This document shows positions 12,195 through 24,213 of a DNA stretch of 64,000 nt, piece by piece. Every line of letters starts with the position of its first letter. Position 1 is the stretch's first letter. A model generated the notes under the pieces. That model ran no database searches. It was not told the origin of the DNA and was given only the letters and a program-made list of their open reading frames with translations. Origin of the DNA: Eucalyptus grandis (Eukaryota; Streptophyta; Magnoliopsida; Myrtales; Myrtaceae); NCBI RefSeq assembly GCF_016545825.1, contig NC_052612.1, positions 46,607,738 to 46,671,737 of the forward strand, written 5' to 3'. The position numbers and the translations under genes were made by a program.

Positions 12195-14499
12195 CGTGGC
12201 AATAATAAGAAATGCTGCAACAGGAAATCTCTTCATCCTAAAAGGAGGAACAGAATAGATGGTTCCAAGAAAAAGACCCAGACTGTAAAGAGAAGTGATG
12301 AATGATCCAAAGTTTGAAGCAACAATCGACAGGCCAGTCACTGCAAAAAATATCACCAAAAGCCAGGCATGTTGAATAGAAAGATCTCCTGCTGCTATAG
12401 GCAAGTAAGGTTTGTTGACCCTGAAATAAGATAAAAAAGATACTGATCATAAAACTGGAGAGGAAGTTGAGGACATTGATCCTCAAAAGCATGACAAGAA
12501 GGTTAATTAAAAAGATGGACCTCCAAAATAACAGTGAGTGCTTGCACGGTACCTCAAACACTGACCTAAATCTGATGTCCAGTAAAAATTGGGATGTCCC
12601 ACTGTTTCATTATGAACACATTCATTCTTTCTCACTTCAAACATCTATGTTGAGGCTGGAAGTAATTTTGCTCTGTTTCTCAGTTCCAGTATCTTGTAAC
12701 TTTTCAGTTCTTCTCATGCTAGTAATAGTGATGCTGTAACCAACGCCCATGTAGCCAGATATATTTTAATAAAACAATGTTCAAGCAAGCACCGCGTACT
12801 TGTCAATGCCGATATTGTATATCTGATTGATGCCGACAATATATCCATTCCCACATATTAGAGCAAAAAGACCAGAGAATGCTTTAAGCAGAAGAGACCA
12901 CTTTATCAGGTGCGAGTTCTCGATCAGAGCTCTAGCCACCAATGAACCGTTGATGAGCAAGAATAAGTTCAAGTAAACTGGGGCAAGCAGGGAGAGACAA
13001 AACATAAGAAAAACTAAAAGTGTTATGATCAGCTAATTGGAAATAACTGTGGCAGCAGGAAAAGAATACTTACAAGGAGCCCAGAGATGTTCCTCTTATT
13101 GAATGAGGTTTAAAAAATCTCCAACGTGCATCTTTAAACTCAGAGACTTTACTCAATATAGGATCAGATCCAGCTGCTCCAACTCGAGCACAGGCCTAGC
13201 AGATTGTGTACACTCAATTATGGCACAAGTAAACTAGAAAGACTCTAGGACACGAGGAATGTCGGTTAACGAAAGTGTGTGATCATGCATCTTCCGACAG
13301 ATACATAACTGAAGCTTTGTCAAATAGTTGATCAAGAATTCTGCATAAGGAAATTTTTGATTGACTTTTTGAAACCTCAACTGTGATTGTTCTTCTTATT
13401 CAAGGTGCGTTATGACAACCGACCAATGAGTTTTTTTCGGCTTGGGTTAAAGAAAACCCTCCTCATCAAGTTGTCCATTATATTTCTTTAGTTTGATATC
13501 AAGACACACTTTAGGTATCGAAGCTGTTTATTTTTTTGGCTAGTGAAAACTGCTGCTACACCAAATCCATGCAGTGATGGAAAACCCTCAGTAGAGAACT
13601 GCTACCGCCACCAAATCCACTATATCCACTATGATGGATAACTCTTAGTACACAGGCCTATATGAGAAGATGGAACATTGAACCGCCCCCCCCCACCTTC
13701 TCCCTCTCCCTAACAGCAATTACACTTGAACTGTTTTCCCTCTTTTCCTTTGGGCGTTGGGCCAACAAATTACATATCTTCATTAGGCAGTACCCCACCT
13801 ATTAGAGTCTTAATGTTGAGCTGTGAACTTGCTCTAGGCAACAAGACAAGTAGGACCATATATTGCAGTCATATCACATCTCATCCCAATTTCTGGGCAG
13901 AACCCACCACCAACCCTTGCCGTATGGCACCAATACTGCCAAAAGCTACAAGCTTAAGGGCAGCATTTCATCCATTCCATCCAATTCCATTATTCTCATC
14001 CTGCCACTTAAGCAAATTCAATGTTATGTTGCCCAACTTGTCATCTAGTGAAATGATTAATATCATGTGAAGCGCATTTTCCAATTAAACGAGTGGCCCG
14101 CGAACTCACTCTTTCTTCGTCCGAGGAGAAATTGACATTATTTCAGCTTATCAATCGCACCTAAGAGCCCAACCGACAAAGATCGCGCTAGTTCAAAGAT
14201 CGCACGGACCTGCACAGCTAGCTAGCACGCCGGAAGCTCCGTAGCCAAAATCGACGCGGAGCAGAAGAGCGTCACCTGGATAAGGCTCCTCCCATCGGAT
14301 CTTCTCGGGGCAGGTCTCGACCGGCTTTTCGGACTGGACACGCCGAGCGACGGCGAACTGTGCGAGAACTTGAAGTAAAGACCGGTGGAGCATTGGCACG
14401 TCGGCTTGCCGCCGCGCCCGTCCCGACGGCGAGACGAGGCGGAGCTGCGGAGAGGGGTGATGGCCGGAGGGAAGACGGAGGAGTCACTGAGAGCTCCAT
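12195..14499 (-). pseudogene. HST copy B, exons 1-4 only
   Basis: This partial copy has exon equivalents at 14499-14276, 13195-13074, 12946-12800 and 12420-12195, in the same order and orientation as HST-A. Exon 1 is 224 bp instead of 231: a 7-bp deletion near 14465 shifts the frame after about residue 12. The exon 3 acceptor reads CGG where copy A has CAG, removing the splice AG at 12947-12948. Exon 2 carries several amino-acid changes, including loss of the Cys in the conserved DACWRF stretch. Everything downstream of exon 4, including the second Asp-rich motif, is absent because the copy ends at a duplication breakpoint near 12180. It cannot encode a working prenyltransferase. Confidence 0.92.
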
Positions 14500-14501
14500 G
14501 T

Positions 14502-14532
<31 letters not shown>

Positions 14533-17075
14533 TCTGTTTTGGCTCTGCTTCTCGTCCACAGGAACCTTAACGCGGGATTTTGTGTTTTGGTGGTTAATTT
14601 TCATTTACCCTTTGACTATAAAAAATCACAAGTCACTTTTTCATGTTTTCATCACTTTAACACGAGTGCTCGCATTCAATATCTAATATCTACATCACTT
14701 TGATTTCAAGTTTTCCTCGAACAATTACATTCGATAAATACGTCTTAAGACATCTAGCTTAAATTCACAGGCAAGGTCCCTTGATTAGAGACACTATTGC
14801 AGATATTTGGCAAGCCTTTAACTAAAGAGTTAACTCTCTTCATGAAGTGGGTGTGGTGAAGAGAGATTAATCGAATCTAAACCTATCGAACCGTAGGTCG
14901 GGTTAGATTTGGGTCATCTTATAAATGACCCGACCAAAATTGGCCCATTTAAAATAAGATCTTCAAAATTGAAGTGACCAATATATACATTTATGCTTTA
15001 AATAGGTCGTATATGGGTTTAAGATCCATTTTGACAAAGTTTAGTCAACCTTATGAGAATGTGAGCAAGTGTGGGGGAAGATCGGAGCAAGATTGAATAA
15101 ACCAATTAGTTGGCGTAAGCGAACTCTCCCTCTTTTTCCCTCTCTCCCCCTCCTTTATTTTTGACAAATTTATGGATCTAAAGTTAAAGTTTTCAAATCA
15201 CGTTTCTTTTATTGTTTTCGTGTACTAGCAGTGTCGACTCTCTCTCCACATTTAAATCAGCACGAAATGTTCTTTCTGCAAGTGATCGCCGGATATTTCA
15301 AGTCCAAAGGTTCTTAAATGGAGCAAGTAATGCTTTGCATCGCCAACTGTAGATGATAAGGCTTCTCCTAGTGCTAAAATCCCATGCTCAAGAGCTTCAT
15401 GTCTAGTGTCACAGAGGTGAATTCAAGTCAAGGCCAATGTCTATGAACATTGGTAACTCCATGGATGTTTGTCACCTTTTCCCTCTTACTGTTCTTGTTC
15501 CGTTCCTTCTGTATGGTTGTGGACTGGAGATCGACGATTCTATGCTCGTTTCAGCTTTATGGTTCTCTTCTGAGTTTCTTCTTACTGAGATGCACTTCAG
15601 AGTTTACATTTAGAAAGTCGTATGATTGCTTCTGCCGGCAACTTCCAGTTTGTTTCTTGCATGAAGTGAGTTATGTACTCGTCAAAAACTTCAAGAAAGC
15701 ATGTGATGCGACGGAATTGGCAAAGTGAATGTGATTATAGTGCACTGCACTGCACTTTATTTTGAGCTCGACAAATTAATTTCCATTACATGCTTGTTAG
15801 AAACTTATTTTCGTTCGTATTAGAAAGGGTTTCCAGGAAATATTACTTGATTCGTACTACTTAACCTTGTGAAGCCATCAGCCACAGATTAAGACAGATA
15901 ATTATCTATGAAGTCAATCCTAGAAACCACATCCACACAGCATCACATGCCCACTTGGTTCAAATTGAAAGCTTGTACGAAACTGGTACATCCACTGCAC
16001 ATAAACCATCCAAGCCCAGATGCTTTGGTGAACCGGACTTCCATTAATTGACAATCCTTTGCGCAGCACGTGACACTAATCACGAAGCTTTATCTAATTA
16101 CTCCATCTGGATCTCCTCCGTTATCAGTAGGTTATCGGTATGGCTCCCTTAAAAGCATTATATGACAAAGCTCTTGGAACCCATATATGTTAGAATGAAG
16201 TTTTGGAGAAAGAGGACTTAAAATCGCACTGATCGCTTGAAATATAGTTCTAGTAATTTGGAATGGGCTCAAAATTGCACAAAGTAGTTGTGGATAAGCA
16301 CCATTTGAGTATTTACATGCACACGAATGCCGTTTAATTTTCTTTTTTCCTTGTTCTGCGTTAGAGTATTCAGGAACTATGCCAACAACCATTGTCAACA
16401 TAGAATGGTGCAATAAATTTCTCTTCTGATTCAAAATCGTGGTATAATATGTATCCCTATATTCCAGTTATGGAATAGATGAAATAAATCAGAAAATGTA
16501 TTTTTGTTCAAGAATGAAATCTTATGGGAACTATGTATATCCAGTTTATCCTTCAGAACCATACCACATCCCAAATCTGATAAAATTGGATGAGTTAAGA
16601 TGGTATTTCGTAAATATGTAATTATCCTGAATATATTAACTATTTATTTATTTTCCAATTGCTTGGAAGGGACAAAAGAAATATCTTATTCTCTCTTCAA
16701 CAATTTTTGGTCTTTAGTGAACCTCTAGTAGGATTCGAACTCACATATGTAGTTTCAAGCATGGCATCGGATAGTAGGCCTGCCAATCGTCATGATCCCT
16801 TTCAGTGGTCAATAACTTCATTCTCAAATCCCGCCCTGAATATTGATGCTCAAGTGTCATGAATCTCTGCCTTGTTCTAATGCCTTGTCAACTAATTTGG
16901 CAAGTAGCGACCAGCTGCCAATGAAAGCCATTTCCTGGCTTAATTATTAGGTCCAATTTAATACTCCTCGAGTTAGCCCTGTCCTATTGTCTAACAGCTC
17001 TTTATAAGCCGTGGCGTACTAGCATCTGTTCCATTTTAGCACATGCTGTTTGTGTCCGATGCTCAGTATCTTTCT
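14500..17075. repeat. Block F, copy 2
   Basis: This flank of HST-B is collinear with 9459-12080 at high similarity by eye. It begins with the GA tract and ends at tccgatgctcagtatc. It lacks the poly(A) micro-insertion of copy 1. Short frames such as the one at 15450-15728 differ between copies and are not supported as genes. Confidence 0.8.
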
Positions 17076-18110
17076 GAAACACTGAGGGTCATGAATAACA
17101 CCATCACTCAATTTTCTTTTTTCTTTTTTTTTTTTGGATGAGAGATTTTGTCAGGAATGTGTTTTCCAACCCAACTGTGGACGTGCAATAACTACCAGGC
17201 TCCCAAGCATATTGATTGCAGACCTTGTCACCCAAATTGAGATGCGCGACGAGGGTCAAGGCCAAACATTTTGGGCTGGCAATCTCTCAACTCTTCTAAA
17301 CGCCGGAAATCCCTCAGGTGCATTGAGTATGTGGAGTTTTGTCCGTAATGAATTTTTCTGATGCATTGTCCATTTCGTGCAAAAAGGTAGTTGCTACCTT
17401 GCTTCAAACTTAGTCTATTTAGCATCAATATTATGGCCGGACCATTAATTAAAATCAAGGAAATTACAAAACAATTCAAACTGATGTTTCCTTTTTACTT
17501 ACCTTTTTTCTGAAGCAGTGTCTGCAATTTGACTCTTTTGTAATATTGAACAGCGGCTCTACAAGTATCGACACCAAAAATCATTTAAAATTTGTTCCAT
17601 TATTTCTAATATTCAGGAACTCTTTTTCCAATTTTCGAAATTGTGGAGGGAAAACAGCACATACTTCTAATCCAATCATTCTCATCCTTGCAGGAGGGCG
17701 AAAGAGTGGGCATCTAATACAGGGATCAAGCATTGAAAAGGAGCTTATTCTTCTCTGTGCACATATTTGTATTACAAGAAACAGAGTAACAAAGAAAGGA
17801 ATGTAGTAAAGATTAAAGAGAAAGGTAGCAGAATTCAAGCCACCTTTATCTTTCATCAGACGAATGTATTCCAAATGTAATTGGAACAGTATCGAATCGC
17901 TTGCAGATTTTCTCCAAGAATTGGATGAACCATGCAACAATTTGGAATAACGTTGGACATACTCCATTGCACCATGTGTTTTCCTATGGCTCTGCCTATA
18001 TAACCTGGCAAAGTCATGATTCTTTGCTATCCTTTTCCTGGTAACTTAATTCTTTTTTGCACAGCGATTATGCCAAACCTACTCGAAAACCAATAACACC
18101 AATCACAACC
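17076..18110 (+). promoter_or_regulatory. NLR1 upstream region with TATA box
   Basis: The region continues from block F into the NLR1 start. A TATA-type word, tatataa, lies at 17997-18003, about 114 bp before the ATG. The equivalent word in NLR2 reads tacataa. The part at about 17470-17915 recurs at 35985-36265, 37285-37570 and 38440-38575. No protein-coding gene is supported. Confidence 0.5.
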
Positions 18111-20576
18111 ATGACTGAGTTTGTCTCTAGCATCCTTGGAACTCTTGTGGAGAAACTAACTTCATCGGCTGTTGAAGAAATTCAACTGGTCTGTGGCGTC
18201 AAGGATGATCGAGAGAAGCTCAAGAACACGCTAGAGATGATCCAGAAGGTACTCATCGATGCTGAGCAGAAGCAGAAAAAAGAGGAAGCTGTGAGGCTTT
18301 GGTTGTTGAGGCTAAAAAACTGGTGCTATGACACCGAGGACGCGCTAGACGAATTCGAAGCTAGGGCTCTGTGGAGGCGAGTGCGGTCCACTGAGCACTT
18401 GACCCTCAAAAGGAAGGTATGCTACTTGTACTCGTGGATATCCGAGATGATTTTGCAGTTTAAGATGGCACATAATATGAAAGAACTAAGAAAGAGTCTT
18501 GACGGGATCGATAAAGATAAAACTCAATTCAACTTGTCCGCTGATATTCTTGAAAGGACCATAGTTCCGCGGAGGAAAACTCATTCTTTTGTACCCACTT
18601 CGAATGTGATTGGAAGAAACAAAGAAAAGGAAAGCATAATAGAGTGGTTGAGAAGTGATGCTGAAGCTATAGAAGTCTTTTCAATTATCGGAATGGGAGG
18701 TGCTGGAAAGACAACTCTTACTAAGTTGGTATACAATGATGAATGGGTAAACGAGCATTTCAAAAACAACCAAGTTTGGTTATCCATGCCACTAGAATTC
18801 AAAATTGAAAATATAATAAGAGGCATCATCAAGTCTCTTAGTGGCGAAGCAAACGTTGATAACTACAACCTTGACATGTTGCAAGAGCGCCTAAGAAATC
18901 TAGTGAAGAACCGAAGGTGTTTGTTCGTAATGGACGATGTGTGGGCAATGAGTAGGAATGATTGGTTGGAATTGACAGATTTGTTAGGAGGACTTTCCAA
19001 AGGGAGTAAAGTCATCCTGACTTCACGGGATCAAGCCATCGCCAAAAATATGGGCACTGTTCGCTTGCTTCATTTGGTCAACCTTTCATCGGAGGATTCT
19101 TTGACTTTGTTCGTGAAGTACGCATTTGATCAAGGGCAAGAGAAGAATCACCTGGACCTTATGAAAATCGGCAAGGAAATCGTGAAGAAGTGCGGGGGAA
19201 ATCCTATGGCACTGAGGGCCCTGGGGTGCTTGTTGTATTCAAAGAACAACCAGCGTGATTGGGCACATATAAGAGACAGCGAGACATGGCAATTACCTTC
19301 ATTAGAAATCTTACCTTCATTGAGAATAAGCTATGATCTAATGCCGTCTTACTTGAAACGATGTTTTGCTTATTGCTCGATATTCCCGAAGAACCATGAG
19401 TTTGACAACATTGAGTTGATCGAACTGTGGATCTCTAACGGGTTTATCCAATCCAGCAGAAATAATCAGGAGCTCGAAGAGATTGGACGGCAGTACTTGG
19501 AGGAGCTGTTATCTAGATCATTCTTCAATGTTGTCAGAGACAATTATCCCATCCTATACTTCGAAATGCATGACCTCATTTACGAACTTGCCATTTCGGT
19601 GGCACAAACCGAATCATCCAACATGAAAGTGTGGACGCAGGATATTTCCCCAACCATTCGGCATGTATCATTTCCCGCTCTATCTGGTGTACCAAAAGAT
19701 GAACTGAGTGGCTGCTTCAACAAGCCAAGTCGCATTCGTACCATCAAGTGTCAGAAGTTGGGATCCTCTGACTCCGAGGAGTTCTTTCTGGAGACGTGCA
19801 TTTTGCGATTTAAGCACTTGCGAGTGCTATGGCTGGAGGATTCTAGCTTTGACCTACTGCCTAGTTCCATTGGTGATCTAAAGCATTTGAGGTATCTCAA
19901 TTTATCCTTTGGGACAATTAAGAAACTCCCCAAATCGGTCTATGAGCTTCGCAATCTGCAGATCTTAGATCTTGCCAGGTGCGAGAATCTCGCGGAATTG
20001 TCCGCAGACATCAAAAATATGATCAACCTCCGCAGTTTGTATATAACCACGAAACAAAAACATTTCCCGGAGAGTGGAATAGGACGCGTGACTTCTCTGC
20101 GGCGGCTATTCATTGTGGGCTGCGAGAATTTGGAGGCGTTGTTTAATGATATCCAATCGCTCACGTCGCTCCGTATGTTGCGGATTATGGAGTGTCCGAA
20201 GCTGGCCTCCTTACCACAAGGCATCAAGAATCTGAAGGCGTTGGAGGATCTCTACATTTGTTACTGCGAGAGCTTGAGGCTGCCAGAAGGCGACAGTAAT
20301 GAACCAGGCTCCATGTCGAGCCTTCAATCCTTGGTACTCTGGCGTCTACCGGAATTAGTTTCGTTGCCCGGGTGGCTCGAAGGTTCTGCAAGTACACTGC
20401 GGACGATAGCCATTTTCGATTGTCCCCAGTTGAGCGCATTGCCTGAGTGGCTGCAAAATTGTTCTTCTCTGACAAAACTGGAGCTTAGGTGGCTTCCCGA
20501 ATTGTCCTCTCTGCCAGATGGCATTCGCCTCATTCCCACATTGAAAATATCCGAGTGCGAGAAATTGAGCAGTTAG
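18111..20576 (+). CDS. CC-NB-ARC-LRR disease resistance protein (NLR1)
   Basis: This single-exon gene encodes 821 residues from the ATG at 18111, the start shared with the paralogue at 45548; an open frame extends upstream without another ATG. An Rx-type coiled-coil domain spans about residues 1-130, with the EDALD motif at 76-80. The NB-ARC domain has P-loop GMGGAGKTT (194-202), kinase-2 LFVMDDVW (Asp275-Asp276), RNBS-B GSKVILTSR (about 298), GNPMAL in place of GLPLA (363-368), RNBS-D CFAYCSIFP (418) and MHD (486-488). Leucine-rich repeats run from about 550 to the end and are few for the family. Such proteins are cytoplasmic immune receptors that detect pathogen effectors and switch from ADP- to ATP-bound states. 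All nucleotide-binding motifs are intact, so the gene is probably functional. It resembles the RGA class; the effector recognised is unknown. Confidence 0.95.
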   Translation: MTEFVSSILGTLVEKLTSSAVEEIQLVCGVKDDREKLKNTLEMIQKVLIDAEQKQKKEEAVRLWLLRLKNWCYDTEDALDEFEARALWRRVRSTEHLTLKRKVCYLYSWISEMILQFKMAHNMKELRKSLDGIDKDKTQFNLSADILERTIVPRRKTHSFVPTSNVIGRNKEKESIIEWLRSDAEAIEVFSIIGMGGAGKTTLTKLVYNDEWVNEHFKNNQVWLSMPLEFKIENIIRGIIKSLSGEANVDNYNLDMLQERLRNLVKNRRCLFVMDDVWAMSRNDWLELTDLLGGLSKGSKVILTSRDQAIAKNMGTVRLLHLVNLSSEDSLTLFVKYAFDQGQEKNHLDLMKIGKEIVKKCGGNPMALRALGCLLYSKNNQRDWAHIRDSETWQLPSLEILPSLRISYDLMPSYLKRCFAYCSIFPKNHEFDNIELIELWISNGFIQSSRNNQELEEIGRQYLEELLSRSFFNVVRDNYPILYFEMHDLIYELAISVAQTESSNMKVWTQDISPTIRHVSFPALSGVPKDELSGCFNKPSRIRTIKCQKLGSSDSEEFFLETCILRFKHLRVLWLEDSSFDLLPSSIGDLKHLRYLNLSFGTIKKLPKSVYELRNLQILDLARCENLAELSADIKNMINLRSLYITTKQKHFPESGIGRVTSLRRLFIVGCENLEALFNDIQSLTSLRMLRIMECPKLASLPQGIKNLKALEDLYICYCESLRLPEGDSNEPGSMSSLQSLVLWRLPELVSLPGWLEGSASTLRTIAIFDCPQLSALPEWLQNCSSLTKLELRWLPELSSLPDGIRLIPTLKISECEKLSS

Positions 20577-23500
20577 TGGAGAAGAAGCTGATTAAAATTG
20601 ATTCATCGGTGTAAGCAAACTCCGAAGGAATCCTCTCTCACGCTTGCTTTTCCATATTTATGTCAGGAACCAAAGTCCTTTCTTTCCATAAAAAAGAAAT
20701 GTATGTTTCAATATCGTCCTTGATAAACCCTGTTTATCATCAAGCAAATTTAAAATATTTCATTTCGATATTTACAGTTTCGACATTTAAAATTCACCAC
20801 CGGTGGAAAACCAACTCCACGCACGGTTGGGGTCGAACGAGAAGTTATATTAAAAAAAAAAACAAGAAGAGGAAGAAGTTTAAAGTCTTCGAATGGGATA
20901 TCTAACGACACGTATGTGAAAATTATCCAAGTTGTGTTTTTTCAAGAAAAATTGCAAAGTGGCCCTTTAATTTTTCTCTTTGATATATTACAAAGTTTTA
21001 AAATGAGTAGATTTGGCATCATGGTCATATATGTTCGTATCTTTAAGATGTCATTCGAAACTCTCTTTTTAGATGGGTAAAATGGATTAGATAACCTCGA
21101 CAACTAGCCCTAATCCACATTTCACTATCATTTCAATGCAAATTATTATCGTGAATAGTCTTGGATCATTGTTACTCGATCCCAAGCAATAATCAATTAG
21201 TCCTAATTAGCATATATTGGACTCGAGTAGCCTTCAGTCAAACATTAGGTCAGCAATGGTCTGTCCTCGACTGGTGCCGATATGTCGTACATCATTGTCA
21301 ATTATCCCATAATGCCCTCCTTTAATCCCCTCGAGCAGAGTCGGGTGTTACCAACGGATTCCAATTTTCAAAAGATTTTACAATTTACATAGTCAATTTA
21401 CACTAGCATCACTAACGATCGCACGTTAGAGAGCTTAATGCTAAACAGAAGCATAAATGGCATTGCTGCAAATGCAGAGGAGCCACTTTTGCCCTGCAGA
21501 TAGTTTCGCATACTTTTTCGAAGAATTTGACTTAAAAGAACGTTGTTTATGAAATAGACAGACCAAAAGCCACCAAATGAGCAATCATTTGAATTGTATG
21601 CATTGCCAATTTTAATTCCTAAACGTGTCAAAAAAGAGAGGGAGTTTGCTTACACCAATGATTTTATTAATAATCTTCCTTCCGCTGGTACAAATCTCCA
21701 GACAGGAGCAATCTTGCTCCAATCTCCACTTCTTCCAATCTTCACTTCTTCCAGATGTGGTCATAAAGCGAGAGTCACGAAAGCTATGATACCAATTGAT
21801 GAAAAAGACACGGGACTTACTTAAAGAAAATACATGCCTTTTATTGGATAAGCTCTCTACAATACCGATTGAGAGAACTCCTTACACATACTTATATAGC
21901 ACACGGATATTTTCTAAAAAGATATCTTTATAGATATTTCTAGAGTGGCCGCACATTTTCACACTCTTCTTATAAGAAAATATCTTATGACACAATGTCT
22001 AGTTATTTAAATATTTATTCGCAACTATCTTCTTCTTTAAGATTGGTGCTCTGCTCAATTGTCCCACAATTAATTATCCACAGCTCATGTGGAAACGGCT
22101 TTTCTTCAGATTCCAAGGCATGGCGTGGCAGCCAACAATGCAATTAAATCAAGACACGATAAGTAATATGATTTCAAAACATCAAATTTTAATTCATGAA
22201 CGTGTCGAAAAAAAGTGGGGAAATTTCTTTCAACTTTCTCATTTGGCATTTTTACAATCTTAATTCATGAACATTTCAGATTTTTATTATTATTTTATTT
22301 TCTTCTTTTTCTTCTTCTTTCTTTTTATTTCTTTTTTGTCCCTTTTTCCCTTTGCCGGCCACCACCAGACATTTCAGGCTTCACTCAGGGATGACCAGTG
22401 GAGGGAAAAAGAAAAAGAAAACAAAAGAATGGAATAAAGAAAATAAAAATTAATAAAAATTCAAATAAATTTTAAAATATTATTAAAAATTGTCTATGTC
22501 AGTATCGACCATGTCATGTAGGACTGTCGCATCAATGTCAATAATTTCCAATAAAAATTGGTGGGATAAATCTAATTGGCAAAATGTGAAAAAAGTTTAT
22601 AGAAATGTTTAAAACAATAGTTGTAAAACTTTTTGGACAATATCTCCATTTTCAAATTTGCATCTTTGCGGATATGGTTGGACTAGTTGGTTTTCACTTT
22701 CTTCGCTACAAGGACACTTATATGAAGCTTTCAAATAATTCTCAGCGATGGGATGGCCAAAACTTGGGACTAGTAAAATTAGGGAATACAAGGGAAGCGC
22801 CTTCCTCCATGCATTCCCGTGCCAGATCCATTTCTTTTGCGCGATGGCTCAAACCGAAGGATCTCCTCTTGTAGAGACAGTTCCATGTCTAAATCAAAAG
22901 TCTCCTCCTTGAATTTAAGATATACCTGAATTGGTCATTTCAAAAGACGTAATATTTCGATCTCTTGAGTGAAGCAGAGTTGTAGTTTGCGTATGCAGCC
23001 CCCTTCGATGACTCGTACGATCCACCCAAACATCAGATGGCAATGTCATCTTATTGGAACTAGCACGGCAAATAACGCAATCTGTGAATCTTCCATAATT
23101 TTCGGAAACATTTGAACGTTCTGTTCTTTTCTAGAAGTCGTGAAACATTTGAAAATAATGAAAAATGGTTTTGACAAAAAAAAATTGTATTATTGACATG
23201 AATTTGTTCAAATAAATCCCGATGGTTCAAATGTCTGATTTGTATTCTTTGAATGGTTTGATGCGATTCTTGAAGAAAATAGACTAGCACAACCAATATT
23301 TGGAAAATTTTAATATCTATTTATTGTTCCGAAAAATAATATTTGTTTAACAAAATCGAGTAGTTCAGATGTTATATGAGGCTAAGTAATTTATAGGCCA
23401 TTGGGGTGCGTATAGGGCCCATGGACCCAAAATTCGGGTCTTGTAAGGCAATTTTGTAGTTTTGTACCTAACGGACTTTTGGGCCTATTTAGCCTTTACT

Positions 23501-24090
23501 TCTAAACAGTGCAATTTCTAGTGACGGACATAAATCATCATGGCAAGTATTTTGTTTTATAAGAAAGTATAACATTTTGTGATACAGTACTGAGTTTAAT
23601 TTAACTTCCTGTGAATGTTGTCCACAAACATTCTAGAAATAAAAGTCATTTACAATGGTGATGGATATGCTGGTGTGCGGTATTGTGATGTGGATTTGAT
23701 GCTCATTGTTGACGTATGTATTGAGACATGATATGATGTATGTGTGCATTGGCTTTTTTTTATTTTGGGGCTTAATCATGGCCTATGTGATTGTGGAGGC
23801 TTAATCATAACCAAAATGGTCTTTTGGTATCATTACATGGTGAAAAGCGTGATCATCATATTTTCTTAACATTAGTGATCGAATAAGTTGAGATAAATTG
23901 AGATCTCACTTCACATTTCTACGTTTGCAAAAATTTTGAGTCTTACGGTTTTCGCGAAAAGTAAGGTCTCAGTTTATTTCTCCAATTTATTGCTTTTGTT
24001 AACTTATTTTATCAAGCTCCACGCCTGATGTTTTTTTTCCCCACTTTGTAAGTTCTTTCCGATTTACTGTAATATCACAAGTACACTCCA
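20577..24090. repeat. Block D, copy 1: NLR 3' flank
   Basis: The sequence after NLR1 is collinear with that after NLR2 (48026-50510) from the stop codon onward, except for the LTR-like insertion at about 21612-22595. It is mostly AT-rich. One 89-codon frame (22605-22874) stays open in both copies (49067-49336), but the differences between copies mostly change amino acids, so I do not call it a gene. Confidence 0.75.
21612..22595 (-). mobile_element. Copia-like LTR remnant inserted in block D1
   Basis: This segment is absent at the matching place after NLR2 (near 49056). Read on the minus strand it has a TATA-like word (ctatataag, near 21896), a polyadenylation-like aataaa near 21840, and then ttggtatcatagc near 21790, close to the tRNA-Met primer-binding site used by plant copia elements. 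That order suits U3-R-U5 followed by a primer-binding site. The LTR limits and target duplication are not resolved and no coding remains. Confidence 0.5.
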
Positions 24091-24213
24091 CTTTTAATTT
24101 CACTCCAATTTATTGCTTTTGTTAACTTATTTTATCAAGTGTTTCTCCACGTGCCTGATGTTTTTTTCCCCCACTTTGTAAGTTCTTTCCGATTTACTGT
24201 AATATCACAAGTC
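23980..24213. repeat. Two-copy tandem duplication, unit about 123 bp
   Basis: The word tccaatttattgcttttgtt starts at 23981 and again at 24104, and both units continue to cgatttactgtaatatcaca. The unit is single at the related places in the other R blocks, so the tandem copy is local. Confidence 0.8.

Noticed and set aside
14272..14604. 110-codon frame with SLSLSLS followed by MELSV
   Set aside because: It reads through the GA tract and then out of frame after the 7-bp deletion in HST-B exon 1; the sequence after residue 12 is not HST.
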